A DNA stretch of 64,000 nt from a sulfur-oxidizing endosymbiont of Gigantopelta aegis (GTDB lineage Bacteria > Pseudomonadota > Gammaproteobacteria > GRL18): assembly GCF_016097415.1 (NCBI RefSeq), contig NZ_JAEHGE010000001.1, positions 1,425,015 through 1,489,014 on the forward strand, written 5' to 3'. The notes under the pieces are model-generated. The model was not told the DNA's origin and did not search any database. It was given only the letters and a program-made list of their open reading frames with translations. Shown one piece after another: positions 8,060 to 18,437 of the stretch. How positions within the stretch are numbered: position 1 is the stretch's first letter; each line of letters opens with the position of its first letter. Made by a program: the position numbers and the translations under genes.

Positions 8060-10393
8060 TTATGAGACTTTAAACTTATCCACGAGGCTTTGCAATTGCT
8101 TGGCTAATTGCGATAATTGATTACTGGCAATAGCGGATTCGTTGGAACTATGGCTAATATCTTCTGAGACAGTATTGATATTAGTGATATTATTATTAAT
8201 GTCATTGGCAACAGTGGATTGTTGCTCAACAGAAGATGCGATATTGGATGCCATGGTATCGATTTCTGCAATCGCAGTTGATAAACTGGATAAGGTTTGA
8301 CCGATATTTTCAATATGGGTCACGGTTTGATCCATATTCTCTTTGCTTTTGAGCATCACATTGGATGCTTTTGAGGCATTGCCCTGTAGTTCTTCAATGA
8401 TATTCTGAATTTCCAGTGTGGATTCCTGGGTTTTTTGTGCCAGCATACGTACTTCATCTGCAACTACGGCAAAGCCACGACCTTGCTCGCCTGCCCGAGC
8501 GGCTTCAATGGCGGCATTGAGTGCCAATAGATTCGTTTGTTCTGCAATCCCTTTGATGACATCTAATACGGTACCAATGATTTGGCTATTGGACTCCAGA
8601 GACAGGATGACCTTTTCTGTATTTCCCACATCGCTTGAAAGATGCTCAATGGATGTGGTGGCTGTATTGACGTGGCTGACACATTCCTTCGCTTGTTGAT
8701 CAGCATTCCGCGCAGCCTGGGCTGCAATTTTAGCACTCTCAGAAACGTCGAGTGCTTCTTGACTCATGTTATGCATGGAGTCTGCTGCTTGTGAAGTATT
8801 ATTTTTTTGTTCTTCCAGTGCGAGTTTTGATTGTTCTGTTGAAGATGATAATTCTTCGGCTGATTTAGCTAATTTTAAGGAGCCATTGGAAATATTTTTT
8901 ATCACGGTTTCAATTTTAATCACAAATAAATTAAAGCCAATTGCCAATCGTCCTAGTTCATCTTTACGTGTTTCATCAAGGCGTTGAGTTAAGTCGCCGT
9001 CGCCTTTAGCAATGTTTTCCATGGAGTCAGCAATTTTGTTGATAGGTGCTGTAATAGTGATGGAAAATAAGTAGCCGATGATAATGACACAAATAATGAT
9101 AATCAGTGCGATGATCAGTGTTGAGCTTAGAATTTTTTTGACCAGTTGAGTGACTGGTCTAAAGGCTTCTTCCTTATCTATTTCACTCATAATCGCCCAT
9201 TTTAAGCCAAGGATATTAATGGGGGCATAGGCAGATAAGACGGAAATGTCACGATAGTCTGGGAAAATTTTAAAATCGGTATTGCCTGCTAGGGCATCGT
9301 TAACACCCAATGTTTGCACTGGTTGTAGACCAATGGTGGTGTTTTTTGAAGCGATGGATTTTATTGTTTCAGAATCAAGATCTCCAGATTTAATGGCCGC
9401 CAGATAACCCTCTCTGTCATCAACCAAAAAACGCCCGACACTGCGCATTGTTTGATCGGCACCCACCAGATAGGTTTCACCCGATTCACCTAGTCCCACC
9501 TCTGCCCATTTTTTATCATGCGTCATGACGCCATTAATTGCATCAATGGGCATTTGAAAAATTAAAATACCTATTTTTTTACCCTGGTCAAAAATGGGTG
9601 TGGCAATAAAGGATGCTGGATCCTGATAAGATGGAAAATAAGGCGCAAAATCAGTTAATTTAGCGGTGTTAGGTGTGGTGATTTTATTGGCTTGGGCAAA
9701 AGCAATACCGATGCCTGTTTTCGCATAGGGGCCATCAATCAAAGAGGTAGAATAATCAAGCTCTTTAAACACAGAATAAACAATATCGCCGGTTTCATGA
9801 TTGACTAAAAAAATATCATAGTAGCCAAATTCTTGTAAATAATGACGAATATGTGGGTGATATTTTTTGTGTAGCTTATCGTATTGCGAATTATCATCAA
9901 TACTAATGAGCGTATCCTTACTACCTAAAGGATGCTTATTGGTCATAATAAACTTGTTTTGCAGGATTAAAGAATCATCATCCAATGATGAAATAATTGC
10001 TGAAATATCAGGTAATTGATTGGCATTACGTTTTTTGTATTCAGCTGAAAAAGGTTTTTGATAATAGCTAGCGACATTTGTCTTTATTTCTGCGGTGACC
10101 TGAGCGCCGGTTTCTTCACGATAATCGTGAAAGGCGGTGTTAAATAATCCCATAGCATCAATGATCATTTGATCATCTGAAAAAGTAATGACTTGCTTAT
10201 TAATAATATCAAAATAATGTTCAATTTGACTTTTTTTGGTATCACGTATACTGGTCAGCTGGTTTTGAATTTGTTGCTTCAATGCCGTTTGACTGGAATC
10301 AACGCTCAGCCAGCCGACAACAGAACCGACTAATACGACAGGAATAATGGCTAGGGTAATGGCACCGATGAGCAGTTTATTTTTAATCAACAT
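8060..10393 (-). CDS. Methyl-accepting chemotaxis protein with double Cache sensor
   Basis: A 777-aa transmembrane chemoreceptor. A first membrane helix lies at about residues 7-28. A large periplasmic region (about 30-420) follows; it contains dCache features, including a second lobe with [21 protein letters not shown] and a [13 protein letters not shown] membrane-proximal strand. A second helix at about 424-448 precedes a HAMP domain ([26 protein letters not shown]) and the signalling coiled coil with its conserved hairpin tip ([20 protein letters not shown]). Such receptors signal to CheA/CheW and bias flagellar or twitching motility. The ligand is unknown. No C-terminal CheR-docking pentapeptide is present (it ends LVDKFKVS). 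Confidence 0.93.
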   Translation of the reverse strand: MLIKNKLLIGAITLAIIPVVLVGSVVGWLSVDSSQTALKQQIQNQLTSIRDTKKSQIEHYFDIINKQVITFSDDQMIIDAMGLFNTAFHDYREETGAQVTAEIKTNVASYYQKPFSAEYKKRNANQLPDISAIISSLDDDSLILQNKFIMTNKHPLGSKDTLISIDDNSQYDKLHKKYHPHIRHYLQEFGYYDIFLVNHETGDIVYSVFKELDYSTSLIDGPYAKTGIGIAFAQANKITTPNTAKLTDFAPYFPSYQDPASFIATPIFDQGKKIGILIFQMPIDAINGVMTHDKKWAEVGLGESGETYLVGADQTMRSVGRFLVDDREGYLAAIKSGDLDSETIKSIASKNTTIGLQPVQTLGVNDALAGNTDFKIFPDYRDISVLSAYAPINILGLKWAIMSEIDKEEAFRPVTQLVKKILSSTLIIALIIIICVIIIGYLFSITITAPINKIADSMENIAKGDGDLTQRLDETRKDELGRLAIGFNLFVIKIETVIKNISNGSLKLAKSAEELSSSTEQSKLALEEQKNNTSQAADSMHNMSQEALDVSESAKIAAQAARNADQQAKECVSHVNTATTSIEHLSSDVGNTEKVILSLESNSQIIGTVLDVIKGIAEQTNLLALNAAIEAARAGEQGRGFAVVADEVRMLAQKTQESTLEIQNIIEELQGNASKASNVMLKSKENMDQTVTHIENIGQTLSSLSTAIAEIDTMASNIASSVEQQSTVANDINNNITNINTVSEDISHSSNESAIASNQLSQLAKQLQSLVDKFKVS

Positions 10394-10591
10394 TATGAAA
10401 GTTCCTGATTTTTACAACAAGCTTGTCAATATAAACGACATGAAATCTGAGTATAGTACAGTTTCCGTTATTTTAACTATAGGCAAGAAATAACAAGACT
10501 TGAGGAATAAATAGCATGGATTAAAGTTGCCAATCTGTTTTCAGTAACATAAAATCTTAGTCTGTCTGCCGTTATTATTCGCCCTGAATTT

Positions 10592-10608
10592 TAGGAGTTG
10601 TTACCATT
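10592..10608 (+). promoter_or_regulatory. Shine-Dalgarno and AUU start of mutL
   Basis: TAGGAG (10592-10597) stands 8 bases before an ATT codon at 10606. That ATT is where homology to the MutL N-terminus begins, and no ATG, GTG or TTG is in frame until the TTG at 10639. Starting at the TTG would remove residues that belong to the conserved N-terminus of the ATPase domain. Confidence 0.6.
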
Positions 10609-12510
10609 AGCTCTCGTATTAAATCCCTTAGCCTACAATTGGCAAATCAAATCGCAGCAGGTGAGGTTGTTGAACGACCAGCCTCAGTGGTCAAAGAATT
10701 GTTAGAGAATGCCATTGATGCCCATAGTCAACAAATCCATGTCGAGATTGAGCGTGGAGGAAGCGCCTTAGTGCGTGTCACTGATGATGGTTCCGGCATT
10801 AATAAAGATGATCTGTCGTTGGCTGTCACGCGTCATGCCACCAGTAAAATACACAGCCTTAAAGAATTAGAGCAGATTGTAAGCCTAGGCTTTCGTGGTG
10901 AAGCATTGGCGAGTATCAGTGCGGTGTCAAAATTAGTCATTAAAAGCAAACAAGCTGAGCAACAGGCATGGCAGATCGATACCGGCACTGATAGTGACTT
11001 TGCTAACTATAATGCTGAGCCTGAGCCTGTTGCACAGCCACAGGGTACGACAATTGAAGTTCGGGATTTATTTTTTAATACCCCAGCACGGCGCAAATTC
11101 ATGCGCACCATCAAGACTGAATTTAAGCATATTGATGATATCGTAAAGCGTATTGCACTGAGCCAGTTTGATATTGCCTTTAAATTGACGCATAACAAAA
11201 AATTAGTGAGAAATTTGCCCGTTGCAGTCACTGAAAAAGCCATCATTCAACGCATTGGCAAATTATTCTCCCCTGACTTTATAGAACATGCCAATAAAGT
11301 GGACTTTAGTGCCGATCATTTTAGCAATATGGGCTCGCTACGTCTTTGGGGCTGGGTGAGTGCGCCACAATGGCATAAAAAACAGGCGGATTGGCAGTAT
11401 TTTTATGTCAATGGTCGTTATATTAAAGATAAGCTGGTTAATCATGCCTTACGGCAGGCGTATCAGGAATTATTACCAGAAGATACTTTTTCCGCCTATA
11501 TTCTCTATCTTGAAATTGATCCGCAACAGGTCGATGTTAATGTGCATCCCACTAAGCACGAAGTGCGTTTCAGGCAGTCACGATTAGTTCATGATTTTAT
11601 TTATAGTGCTCTAAAACAGGCACTTTTTCCAGAACCGCTCAATCCACAAGCACAAACTGATCTGCTTATTACTAAATCACAGTCGGATACTGCACTTAAA
11701 AGCGTGCCTAGTAAAGATGTGAGCAGTGAATATGAACACGCTAAAGCGTATGTCAATCCTTATAGTCAGGGCGGCCAATACCAACAAAAACAATACCCAG
11801 CCAAGCAGTACCAGCCAAGTACTCAGTCGTCAATAAATGAACATCAAGTCGCTGAGCAATTAAGTGGTTTACAGCAATTATATCAACAGAATGATGTGGC
11901 GAATACTGGAAATAAAACACCACTGGACAGAGCAAAAAAAGCGAATTGCTTGGGTACTTCTTTGGGAGCCTTGATTGAAAATTACCTCTTGAGTCAGCAT
12001 ATAAACTCTGCCGGACAGGCAGAAATTTATATTGTGCATATTGGCAGAGCACAGCAGTATTTATGGCAACAATTGTTTACTGCAGAACAAGCTACACCCT
12101 TATTAATTCCTGAAACAATTACCCTAAAAAATACTGCTATAGAGGTATTGTTAGCACATCAAAAAGCACTGAAATACCTTGGCATTGAGCTTGGTCAATT
12201 GGCTGATGACACGCTGATGATCAGAAGCTTACCCGCTCTTTATGGGATTCCAGGCTGTCAGATCAATCTTGAATTATTGTTTCAAGCGTTACTGAAAGAA
12301 ATTAAAAACAGCTCTAATAATGATGAAGAAAAATATCAAGACTGTCTGATTCAATCTTTAGAAGTGCAAGCATTGAGTCTGAATGAGCAGAATGACTTGT
12401 TGAAATTGCTTGCAGAGTACAGCAGTAAAAACGACGCTGAAAGAATATTGTTTAAGCAGCAAGCTATCTGGACAACATTGGATCAAACTAAACTGAAACA
12501 CTTATTTTGA
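10606..12510 (+). CDS. mutL: DNA mismatch repair protein MutL
   Basis: About 634 aa if translation starts at ATT 10606 ([21 protein letters not shown]). The GHKL ATPase domain is clear: LLENAIDAH (motif I), DDGSGI (II), [11 protein letters not shown] (III). It is followed by the S5-like domain with [10 protein letters not shown] and [13 protein letters not shown], a Gln-rich linker (about residues 370-430) and the C-terminal dimerisation domain. MutL couples MutS mismatch recognition to strand incision. The C-terminal part lacks the DQHAxxE endonuclease motif, suggesting a MutH-dependent type; I did not see mutH. The stop is 20 bases before the probable miaA start, so the two form an operon. 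Confidence 0.95.
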   Translation: MSSRIKSLSLQLANQIAAGEVVERPASVVKELLENAIDAHSQQIHVEIERGGSALVRVTDDGSGINKDDLSLAVTRHATSKIHSLKELEQIVSLGFRGEALASISAVSKLVIKSKQAEQQAWQIDTGTDSDFANYNAEPEPVAQPQGTTIEVRDLFFNTPARRKFMRTIKTEFKHIDDIVKRIALSQFDIAFKLTHNKKLVRNLPVAVTEKAIIQRIGKLFSPDFIEHANKVDFSADHFSNMGSLRLWGWVSAPQWHKKQADWQYFYVNGRYIKDKLVNHALRQAYQELLPEDTFSAYILYLEIDPQQVDVNVHPTKHEVRFRQSRLVHDFIYSALKQALFPEPLNPQAQTDLLITKSQSDTALKSVPSKDVSSEYEHAKAYVNPYSQGGQYQQKQYPAKQYQPSTQSSINEHQVAEQLSGLQQLYQQNDVANTGNKTPLDRAKKANCLGTSLGALIENYLLSQHINSAGQAEIYIVHIGRAQQYLWQQLFTAEQATPLLIPETITLKNTAIEVLLAHQKALKYLGIELGQLADDTLMIRSLPALYGIPGCQINLELLFQALLKEIKNSSNNDEEKYQDCLIQSLEVQALSLNEQNDLLKLLAEYSSKNDAERILFKQQAIWTTLDQTKLKHLF

Positions 12511-12530
12511 GATCCTCAACTGAGATTAAA

Positions 12531-13466
12531 ATGACACAACGACCTGCTGCAGTATTTATTATGGGCCCAACAGCCTCTGGAAAAACTGACCTCGCTATCG
12601 AGTTGGTAAAAAAATACCCTTTTGAAATTATCAGTGTGGATTCAGCCTTAATTTATAAGGGCATGAACATTGGAACGGCGAAACCAACAGCAGAAGAGCT
12701 AGTCCTTGCTCCCCATCATCTCATTGACTTTTTAGATCCAGCGCAATCCTATTCAACGGCTAATTTTAGAAATGATGCTTTGGCGCTTATGTCTGACATT
12801 CATGCCCGGGATAAAATTCCCTTGTTGGTCGGTGGGACAATGCTCTATCATCGCAGTTTGTTGTATGGCCTGTCTGAATTGCCCCCAGCAAATGAGACTA
12901 TTCGACAACAATTAGATGCTGAAACCGCACTCAAGGGGGGCGCGTTTATGCATGAAAAATTAGCAGCAATTGACCCCGTTGCGGCAAAGCGAATTCATCC
13001 CAATGATCCACAAAGAGTACAACGTGCTTTGGAAGTGTATGAGATTTCAGGCAAGTCAATGACTCAATTACAGCAGGAAAACCAGGCACAGGCATTGGAT
13101 TGTGAGGCCTATAAAATAATCGTCGCACCAAAATCCAGAGAGCTCTTAAGAGAACGAATCGCTATTCGTTTTAATAAGATGCTTGAACAGGGCTTTATTG
13201 AAGAAGTGCAGCAACTTTATGCGCGGGATGATCTGGACTTGTCTTTGCCATCTATGAGAGCGGTAGGTTATCGACAGGTATGGGAGTATCTGGAAGGCAA
13301 AATGGACAAACAACAAATGATAGAGCGGGGGATAACCATTACTCGGCAATTTGCCAAACGTCAGATGACCTGGTTACGCCGCGAAGAAGATGCGCTATGG
13401 CTTGAGATAGAGAATAACAATAAGTTTGCTCAGGCTGTTCAAAACCTGGAAGCTATTTTAACTTGA
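12531..13466 (+). CDS. miaA: tRNA dimethylallyltransferase MiaA
   Basis: 311 aa from ATG 12531 ([22 protein letters not shown]); an earlier in-frame TTG at 12507 overlaps mutL and is less likely. The protein has a P-loop [25 protein letters not shown], the [22 protein letters not shown] segment and the tRNA-binding [14 protein letters not shown] and [14 protein letters not shown] blocks. It transfers a dimethylallyl group to A37 of tRNAs reading UNN codons. Order mutL-miaA-hfq-hflXKC is standard in gammaproteobacteria. Confidence 0.97.
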   Translation: MTQRPAAVFIMGPTASGKTDLAIELVKKYPFEIISVDSALIYKGMNIGTAKPTAEELVLAPHHLIDFLDPAQSYSTANFRNDALALMSDIHARDKIPLLVGGTMLYHRSLLYGLSELPPANETIRQQLDAETALKGGAFMHEKLAAIDPVAAKRIHPNDPQRVQRALEVYEISGKSMTQLQQENQAQALDCEAYKIIVAPKSRELLRERIAIRFNKMLEQGFIEEVQQLYARDDLDLSLPSMRAVGYRQVWEYLEGKMDKQQMIERGITITRQFAKRQMTWLRREEDALWLEIENNNKFAQAVQNLEAILT

Positions 13467-13941
13467 TCAATGAACGCTCACAGTATTTATTGTTTTCTGT
13501 ATATATTAATATAGTTATATGTTAAAGTTTGGTAGAACCCTTAGTATTAGTTGGAAAGTTTTATGGAAAACCCTAGGGTTTTCCATTATAAAGTCGCATT
13601 ATAAGTCTATGTTATTTTGTTATAAATCAATATAGAATATTTTTAATTACCTTTATTTTATGATTTTTTTTCATAGTGTTGCGATTTGTTAGGGGTATAA
13701 ATTGCCTTTTTTATGGACTGACTTTACACTTTTTCAGTATCCAGGGTGATTTTAGGAGGAGAATGCTAGCCTTTGCCTTTCTATTGGAATTTACTTATAT
13801 ATTTAATATAACGATTACTATAGAATATTATTTTTGCAAAACTTAGGCTGTTGCAAAACTTAAGCTGCTGCAAAGAAATGATGCTTGAGGGGTGGTTGGC
13901 ATGAAAATAAATACTAAAAATTATAATTAGGAGAAGTTAAA
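13467..13941 (+). other. miaA-hfq intergenic region with palindrome, repeats and tiny ORF
   Basis: 475 AT-rich bases without a full gene. A perfect 24-bp palindrome (ATGGAAAACC..GGTTTTCCAT) lies at 13563-13586; it has no following T-run, so it is not a classical terminator. A 27-codon ORF, 13763-13846, starts with ATG three bases after AGGAGG (13754-13759). Two near-identical copies of TGCAAAACTTAGGCTG lie at about 13833-13866. hfq promoters are expected here. Confidence 0.55.
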
Positions 13942-14190
13942 ATGAGTAAAGGGCAAGCACTACAAGACCCTTATTTGAACGTTTTGAGAAAAGAGCGGGT
14001 TCCCGTCTCAATTTATCTCGTTAATGGTATCAAACTTCAGGGACAGGTTGAATCTTTTGACCAATTTGTAATTTTGTTAAAAAATGCTGTCAGCCAAATG
14101 GTTTACAAGCATGCTATTTCTACGATTGTGCCGTCAAGAAACATTAAATTAGTGACTGACGAAACACCATCCTCAGGTAATAACTCATAA
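13942..14190 (+). CDS. hfq: RNA chaperone Hfq
   Basis: An 82-aa protein with the complete Sm1 ([25 protein letters not shown]-type) and Sm2 ([11 protein letters not shown]) motifs. Hfq forms a hexameric ring that pairs small RNAs with mRNAs. The unstructured tail is short compared with the 102-aa E. coli protein. AGGAGA at 13930-13935 is a good ribosome site. The hflX gene follows 163 bases later. Confidence 0.98.
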   Translation: MSKGQALQDPYLNVLRKERVPVSIYLVNGIKLQGQVESFDQFVILLKNAVSQMVYKHAISTIVPSRNIKLVTDETPSSGNNS

Positions 14191-14353
14191 GTAACTCTCT
14201 ATCCGATCTAGACCTTTGCATGGCAAATGGCATTAGCTGTTTGCCAGCTAAATCCTTTGTTATCAATTGCTCGAAAAATCAATTTATGTTGCCTTTAGAA
14301 GAGTCTCTTTTAAAGAAGCTATTGTGTAATGTGTATTAAAAGGAATCCCGTCA

Positions 14354-15688
14354 TTGTTTGATCGCCCTGTTGGAACTGGAGAACGTGCTTTACTGGTTCA
14401 TATCGATTTTCCTACTGTTATGAATCACTATTCAGAAACGATGAATAGCGAAACCAGTCTACAAAAATCAGCAAGTTTGCGTGAAGAAGCGCAAAGTGAA
14501 TTCTATGATCTGGCCTTGTCGGCTGGTGCTGAACCACTCGCCTTCATCAAAGGCAAACGGGTTAAACCGGAGCCTAAATATTTTATTGGTACCGGCAAGG
14601 CTCAGGAAGTCAAAGATGCAGTTGATTTACATCAGGCCGATCTGGTACTGGTCAATCATCAATTATCACCCGCTCAAGAACGTAACCTAGAAATTATGCT
14701 GCAATGCCGTGTTTTAGATAGAACCGGCCTAATTCTTGATATTTTTGCTCAAAGAGCACGCTCTCATGAAGGCAAATTGCAGGTAGAACTGGCTCAATTG
14801 AGCCACATGACGACGCGCCTTGTTCGAGGTTGGACGCATTTGGAACGCCAAAAAGGCGGTATCGGTTTACGTGGGCCAGGGGAAACTCAGCTAGAAACTG
14901 ACCGTCGCTTATTGGGTATGCGCATCAAACAACTCAATAAGCGTCTAGGAAAAGTCCGTAAGCAACGGGAACAAAGCCGTCGCTCTCGTCAACGTGCTGA
15001 ATTGCCGACGGTCTCCTTAGTGGGCTATACCAATGCTGGCAAGTCCTCGTTGTTTAATCAACTGACTGAATCCAGTGTTTATGTTGAAAACAAGCTCTTT
15101 GCGACCCTCGATCCTACCTTGCGAAGAGTGGAGTTACCAAAAAATTTATCCATGGTTTTGGCTGATACGGTTGGTTTTATCAGTAATCTCCCCCATGATC
15201 TAGTAGATGCCTTTCATGCAACCTTGTTAGAAACCCGTGAAGCCGATTTGTTATTGCATGTAATCGATGCTCATACGGACAATCGTGACATGCACATTGC
15301 TGAGGTTAACTCAGTTTTGAAGCAGGTGGGAGCGGAAAATACGCCACAAATATTAGTTTATAACAAAGTGGATTTGCTCAGTGAGCAACAAGCGCGTATT
15401 GAACGTGATAATTCCGGTAATGTATTACGGGTTTGGCTGTCTGCGGTGGAAAACACCGGCATGGATTTGTTACTGGAAAGTGTTGCTGAGTTTTTCAGTA
15501 AAGAAAGGGTGCAAAAACAACTGAAAGTGCCTGCTAAAGCAGGTCAGTGGCGCGCTATTTTGTATTCTTATGTGGATATTCTTGATGAGCAATACAATGA
15601 GCAGGGTGACTGGTTGGTGACAATTGAAACCACCTCAAGAGATTTTGATAATTTATTGAAAAAAGAAGGTTTCAGTGAGCTATTATAG
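14354..15688 (+). CDS. hflX: Ribosome-associated GTPase HflX
   Basis: A 444-aa protein. The N-terminal HflX domain (KYFIGTGKAQEV, LVNHQLSPAQERNLE, RTGLILDIFAQRARSHEGKLQVELAQL) precedes the glycine-rich linker GGIGLRGPGETQLE and the GTPase domain: G1 GYTNAGKSS, G3 DTVGF, G4 NKVD. HflX splits stalled ribosomes under stress. The start is TTG at 14354, chosen because the MFDRP..GERALLVHIDF N-terminus matches the family and no ATG precedes it. AGGAAT lies at 14341-14346. Confidence 0.96.
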   Translation: MFDRPVGTGERALLVHIDFPTVMNHYSETMNSETSLQKSASLREEAQSEFYDLALSAGAEPLAFIKGKRVKPEPKYFIGTGKAQEVKDAVDLHQADLVLVNHQLSPAQERNLEIMLQCRVLDRTGLILDIFAQRARSHEGKLQVELAQLSHMTTRLVRGWTHLERQKGGIGLRGPGETQLETDRRLLGMRIKQLNKRLGKVRKQREQSRRSRQRAELPTVSLVGYTNAGKSSLFNQLTESSVYVENKLFATLDPTLRRVELPKNLSMVLADTVGFISNLPHDLVDAFHATLLETREADLLLHVIDAHTDNRDMHIAEVNSVLKQVGAENTPQILVYNKVDLLSEQQARIERDNSGNVLRVWLSAVENTGMDLLLESVAEFFSKERVQKQLKVPAKAGQWRAILYSYVDILDEQYNEQGDWLVTIETTSRDFDNLLKKEGFSELL

Positions 15689-15726
15689 TGAACGAAAAAT
15701 GTACTACATAGTCTTATCTACCTGTA

Positions 15727-15775
15727 GTTAAACTTCATTGATGTCTGACACACTATAGATACAATGAAGTTTAAC
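15727..15775 (+). terminator. Hairpin after hflX
   Basis: A perfect 14-bp inverted repeat (GTTAAACTTCATTG at 15727-15740; complement at 15762-15775) with a 21-base loop, 38 bases after the hflX stop. There is no T-run, so it may be a processing or attenuation hairpin rather than an intrinsic terminator. Confidence 0.4.
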
Positions 15776-15967
15776 CATAGATAGTATTTATAATAAACTA
15801 TAGACTCTTTGGAGCGGGTTAGATAAGATTCGAGTTTATTTCGCGTAAGACATCATTAGCTATTTTTTAAATATTTTTAAAAACAGTCGGCTAATGAGAT
15901 CAAGTCTTGCAAAATATCAATAATGTTTATCCTGCTAGCAGGACTTTGAACGAAATTGGAGTATTAA

Positions 15968-17209
15968 ATGGCCTGGAATGAACCTGGCGGCGGTCCTAAT
16001 AATAATGATCCGTGGGGCAATAAAAAGAATAATGATCAGGGGCCACCTGATCTCGATGAAGTGATCAAAAACCTCAATGATAAAATCGGCAAGCTATTTG
16101 GCGGTAAGAAGGGGGGTAGTGGTTCAGGTGGGAATGGCTCTGGCAGTTCAGGTGAAAACCGCTTTGGCAACACCCCTCCGCCAACGTATCTCTTTGTCAT
16201 CGTAGCAGTCATTGCTATCGGCGTTTGGGCTTTATCGGGTATTTATACTATCGATCAAGGTAAAAAGGCTGTCGTATTGCAATTCGGTGAAGCCTATAAA
16301 ACCGTTGATGCAGGTATTCAATGGTATGCACCAGGCATACAGGATTACCAGCTTGTCGATGTCAGTGCTTCACGAAGCCTGAACATTGGTAGCAACCAAC
16401 ATGAAGCACACATGCTGACCAAAGATGAAAACATTGTTGAAGTCAAAGTAGCGGTGCAATACAAGGTGAGCGATGCAGAAGAGTTTCTCTTCAATGTCCG
16501 TGACCCGGGTTTGGTGTTGAGACAGGTTTCCGAAAGCTCGGTACGTGAAATTGTCGGTAAAAACGACATGGACTTCATTCTAACTGAAGGTCGTAGCCAA
16601 ATTGCTTCTAGAATTGGTGTTCTCGCTCAGGAAATTCTTGATCGTTATAAAGCCGGTGTTATTATTACTCGATTTACTCTACAGAGTGCGAAAGCACCGG
16701 CACAAGTGCAGGATGCTTTTGAAGATGTCAACGCGGCACGTGAAGATAGAGAACGTTATATCAATGAAGCTCAGGCTTATAGTAATGACGTGATTCCAAA
16801 GGCACGTGGTAGTGCTGCCCGTCAAGTGGCTGGTGCACAAGCCTATAATGGTCGTGTGATTGCAGAAGCAGAGGGTGAAACCGCTCGTTTCTTAAGTGTC
16901 CTGGGTGAATATGAAAAAGCACCTGAAGTCACCCGTGACAGACTTTATCTGGATGCCATGGAAAAAGTCTATAGTAAAACCAGCAAGGTGATGATTGATA
17001 CCAAGGGTAGCAACAATCTACTGTACTTACCCTTAGATAAAATGATGCGAGGCACAAATATGTCATCAGGCAGTAATGCGACGAGTTTAGTCGGCGAAGA
17101 TGGTAATTACCAAAAAGGTAATCAACAGTCTGACTATCGTTCTTCCAAGTTCCGTAATACTAATAGTGATAATTCACGGGCTCGACCATCTATCAGGGAG
17201 AAACGTTAA
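15968..17209 (+). CDS. hflK: HflK, FtsH protease regulator subunit
   Basis: A 413-aa protein. A Gly/Asn-rich N-terminal stretch (MAWNEPGGGPNNNDPWG) is followed by a single membrane helix at about 75-95 (YLFVIVAVIAIGVWALSGIY) and an SPFH/band-7 domain (GKKAVVLQFGEAYKTVDAGIQW onward). HflK and HflC form a membrane cage around FtsH. An extended polar tail ends in SIREKR. Its stop overlaps the hflC start by one base (TAATG). Confidence 0.97.
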   Translation: MAWNEPGGGPNNNDPWGNKKNNDQGPPDLDEVIKNLNDKIGKLFGGKKGGSGSGGNGSGSSGENRFGNTPPPTYLFVIVAVIAIGVWALSGIYTIDQGKKAVVLQFGEAYKTVDAGIQWYAPGIQDYQLVDVSASRSLNIGSNQHEAHMLTKDENIVEVKVAVQYKVSDAEEFLFNVRDPGLVLRQVSESSVREIVGKNDMDFILTEGRSQIASRIGVLAQEILDRYKAGVIITRFTLQSAKAPAQVQDAFEDVNAAREDRERYINEAQAYSNDVIPKARGSAARQVAGAQAYNGRVIAEAEGETARFLSVLGEYEKAPEVTRDRLYLDAMEKVYSKTSKVMIDTKGSNNLLYLPLDKMMRGTNMSSGSNATSLVGEDGNYQKGNQQSDYRSSKFRNTNSDNSRARPSIREKR

Positions 17210-18072
17210 TGAAATTATTAGTTGCGATAGCAGTATTGATACTGGGTATCATTGGTTCAGCATCCATGTTTACCGTGCAGGAAACCGAAGCGGCCATCTT
17301 ATTCAAATGGGGTAAAATTGAGCGCTCGGATTATCAGCCTGGCCTACATTTTAAATTGCCTTTTGTGAATAATGTGCGTAAGTTCGATAAACGTATTCAG
17401 ACCTTTGATGCCAAACCTGAAGATTACTTGACCGAGGAAAAGAAAATTCTGGTGGTTGATTCCTTTATTCAGTGGCAAATCAATGATGTGAAAAAGTTCT
17501 ATGTTTCCATGCGTGGTGATATGGATATTGCACAAGAACGGATTGCGACCATCGTAAAAGAAGGTTTGCGTAATGAATTCGGTCGTCGAAATATGTACGA
17601 AGTCATTTCCGGTGAGCGTCATGTGATTATGGATGACATTAATAAGTCAGCCAATAAAGATGTGACCGCTTTTGGTGTAAGAATTGTGGATGTACGTATT
17701 AAGCGTATTGAATTCCCGCCTAAGGTCAGTAATAAAATTTTCCGTCGTATGGAAACTGAACGTACGCGTATTGCTAAAGAGCTTAGGGCTCAGGGTAATG
17801 AAAGTGCGGCTAAAATTACTGCAGAAGCTGATCGTCAAGTGACTATTTTAAAAGCGGATGCCTTTAAAGAAGCCGAACAGGTACGTGGTAAAGGTGATGC
17901 GAAAGCTTCTGAGATTTACGCGACAGCCTATGGTAAAAATAAGGAATTCTTTACTTTTTATCGTAGTTTGAATGCCTATCAGAACACTTTTGGCAGCGCC
18001 TCTGATGTGATGGTAATGGAGCCTGATTCAGACTTCTTTAACTATTTTAAGAATAATAAGGGTAAGCAGTAA
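17209..18072 (+). CDS. hflC: HflC, FtsH protease regulator subunit
   Basis: A 287-aa protein with one N-terminal membrane anchor (residues 3-22) and a band-7 domain (ETEAAILFKWGKIERSDYQPGLHFKLPF). The AELRAQG-type segment RIAKELRAQGNESAAKITAEADRQ and the conserved FFTFYRSLNAYQNTF close the domain. It is coupled to hflK by a one-base overlap. The complex faces the periplasm and modulates FtsH. Confidence 0.97.
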   Translation: MKLLVAIAVLILGIIGSASMFTVQETEAAILFKWGKIERSDYQPGLHFKLPFVNNVRKFDKRIQTFDAKPEDYLTEEKKILVVDSFIQWQINDVKKFYVSMRGDMDIAQERIATIVKEGLRNEFGRRNMYEVISGERHVIMDDINKSANKDVTAFGVRIVDVRIKRIEFPPKVSNKIFRRMETERTRIAKELRAQGNESAAKITAEADRQVTILKADAFKEAEQVRGKGDAKASEIYATAYGKNKEFFTFYRSLNAYQNTFGSASDVMVMEPDSDFFNYFKNNKGKQ

Positions 18073-18127
18073 TCGCTTATCCCCTGATTTACTCATAAAA
18101 TAGTACAATCTACAGGTAAAATAGTAT

Positions 18128-18162
18128 AAAATCCGGATTTGGTAAAAATCCGGATTTTTTTC
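18128..18162 (+). terminator. Intrinsic terminator after hflC
   Basis: AAAATCCGGATT pairs with AATCCGGATTTT across a short loop and is followed by a T-run, 56 bases after the hflC stop. The DUF2065 gene starts at 18167, immediately after it. Confidence 0.75.
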
Positions 18163-18166
18163 GTTT

Positions 18167-18355
18167 ATGTGGCATGAAATTCTCATTGCAGGTGCGTTGA
18201 TGTTGGTATTGGAAGGTTTATTGCCAATATTGAACCCTAAAATGTTTAAACAAATGATGCTCAGTGCTGCGCAAATGAGTGATCAACAGCTACGTTGGAG
18301 TGGGATCATCAGTATGGTGATCGGTGCAGCGGCGATTTATCTGCTCAAGCATTAA
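18167..18355 (+). CDS. DUF2065 (YjeT-like) membrane protein
   Basis: A 62-aa protein with two membrane helices. Its pattern (MLVLEGLLPILNPKMFKQMM...DQQLRWSGIISMVIGAAAIYLL) is that of the YjeT/DUF2065 family, whose gene usually lies between hflC and hisZ or purA. Its function is unknown. The start overlaps the end of the upstream terminator's T-run, so a promoter between the two is unlikely; read-through is a possibility. Confidence 0.9.
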   Translation: MWHEILIAGALMLVLEGLLPILNPKMFKQMMLSAAQMSDQQLRWSGIISMVIGAAAIYLLKH

Positions 18356-18437
18356 TCTGTATTTATTATTACCCAAACACTATTTTTTTACACAGCTCTT
18401 ATATCCTTAGAGTTGAAATGAGATACAACAGTATAAT

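Noticed and set aside
12507-12530. Earlier TTG start for miaA overlapping the mutL stop
   Set aside because: The added eight residues are not part of the family's N-terminus; ATG 12531 gives the standard [13 protein letters not shown] beginning.
13563-13586. Intrinsic terminator for miaA
   Set aside because: A perfect palindrome but with no T-run on either strand directly after it.
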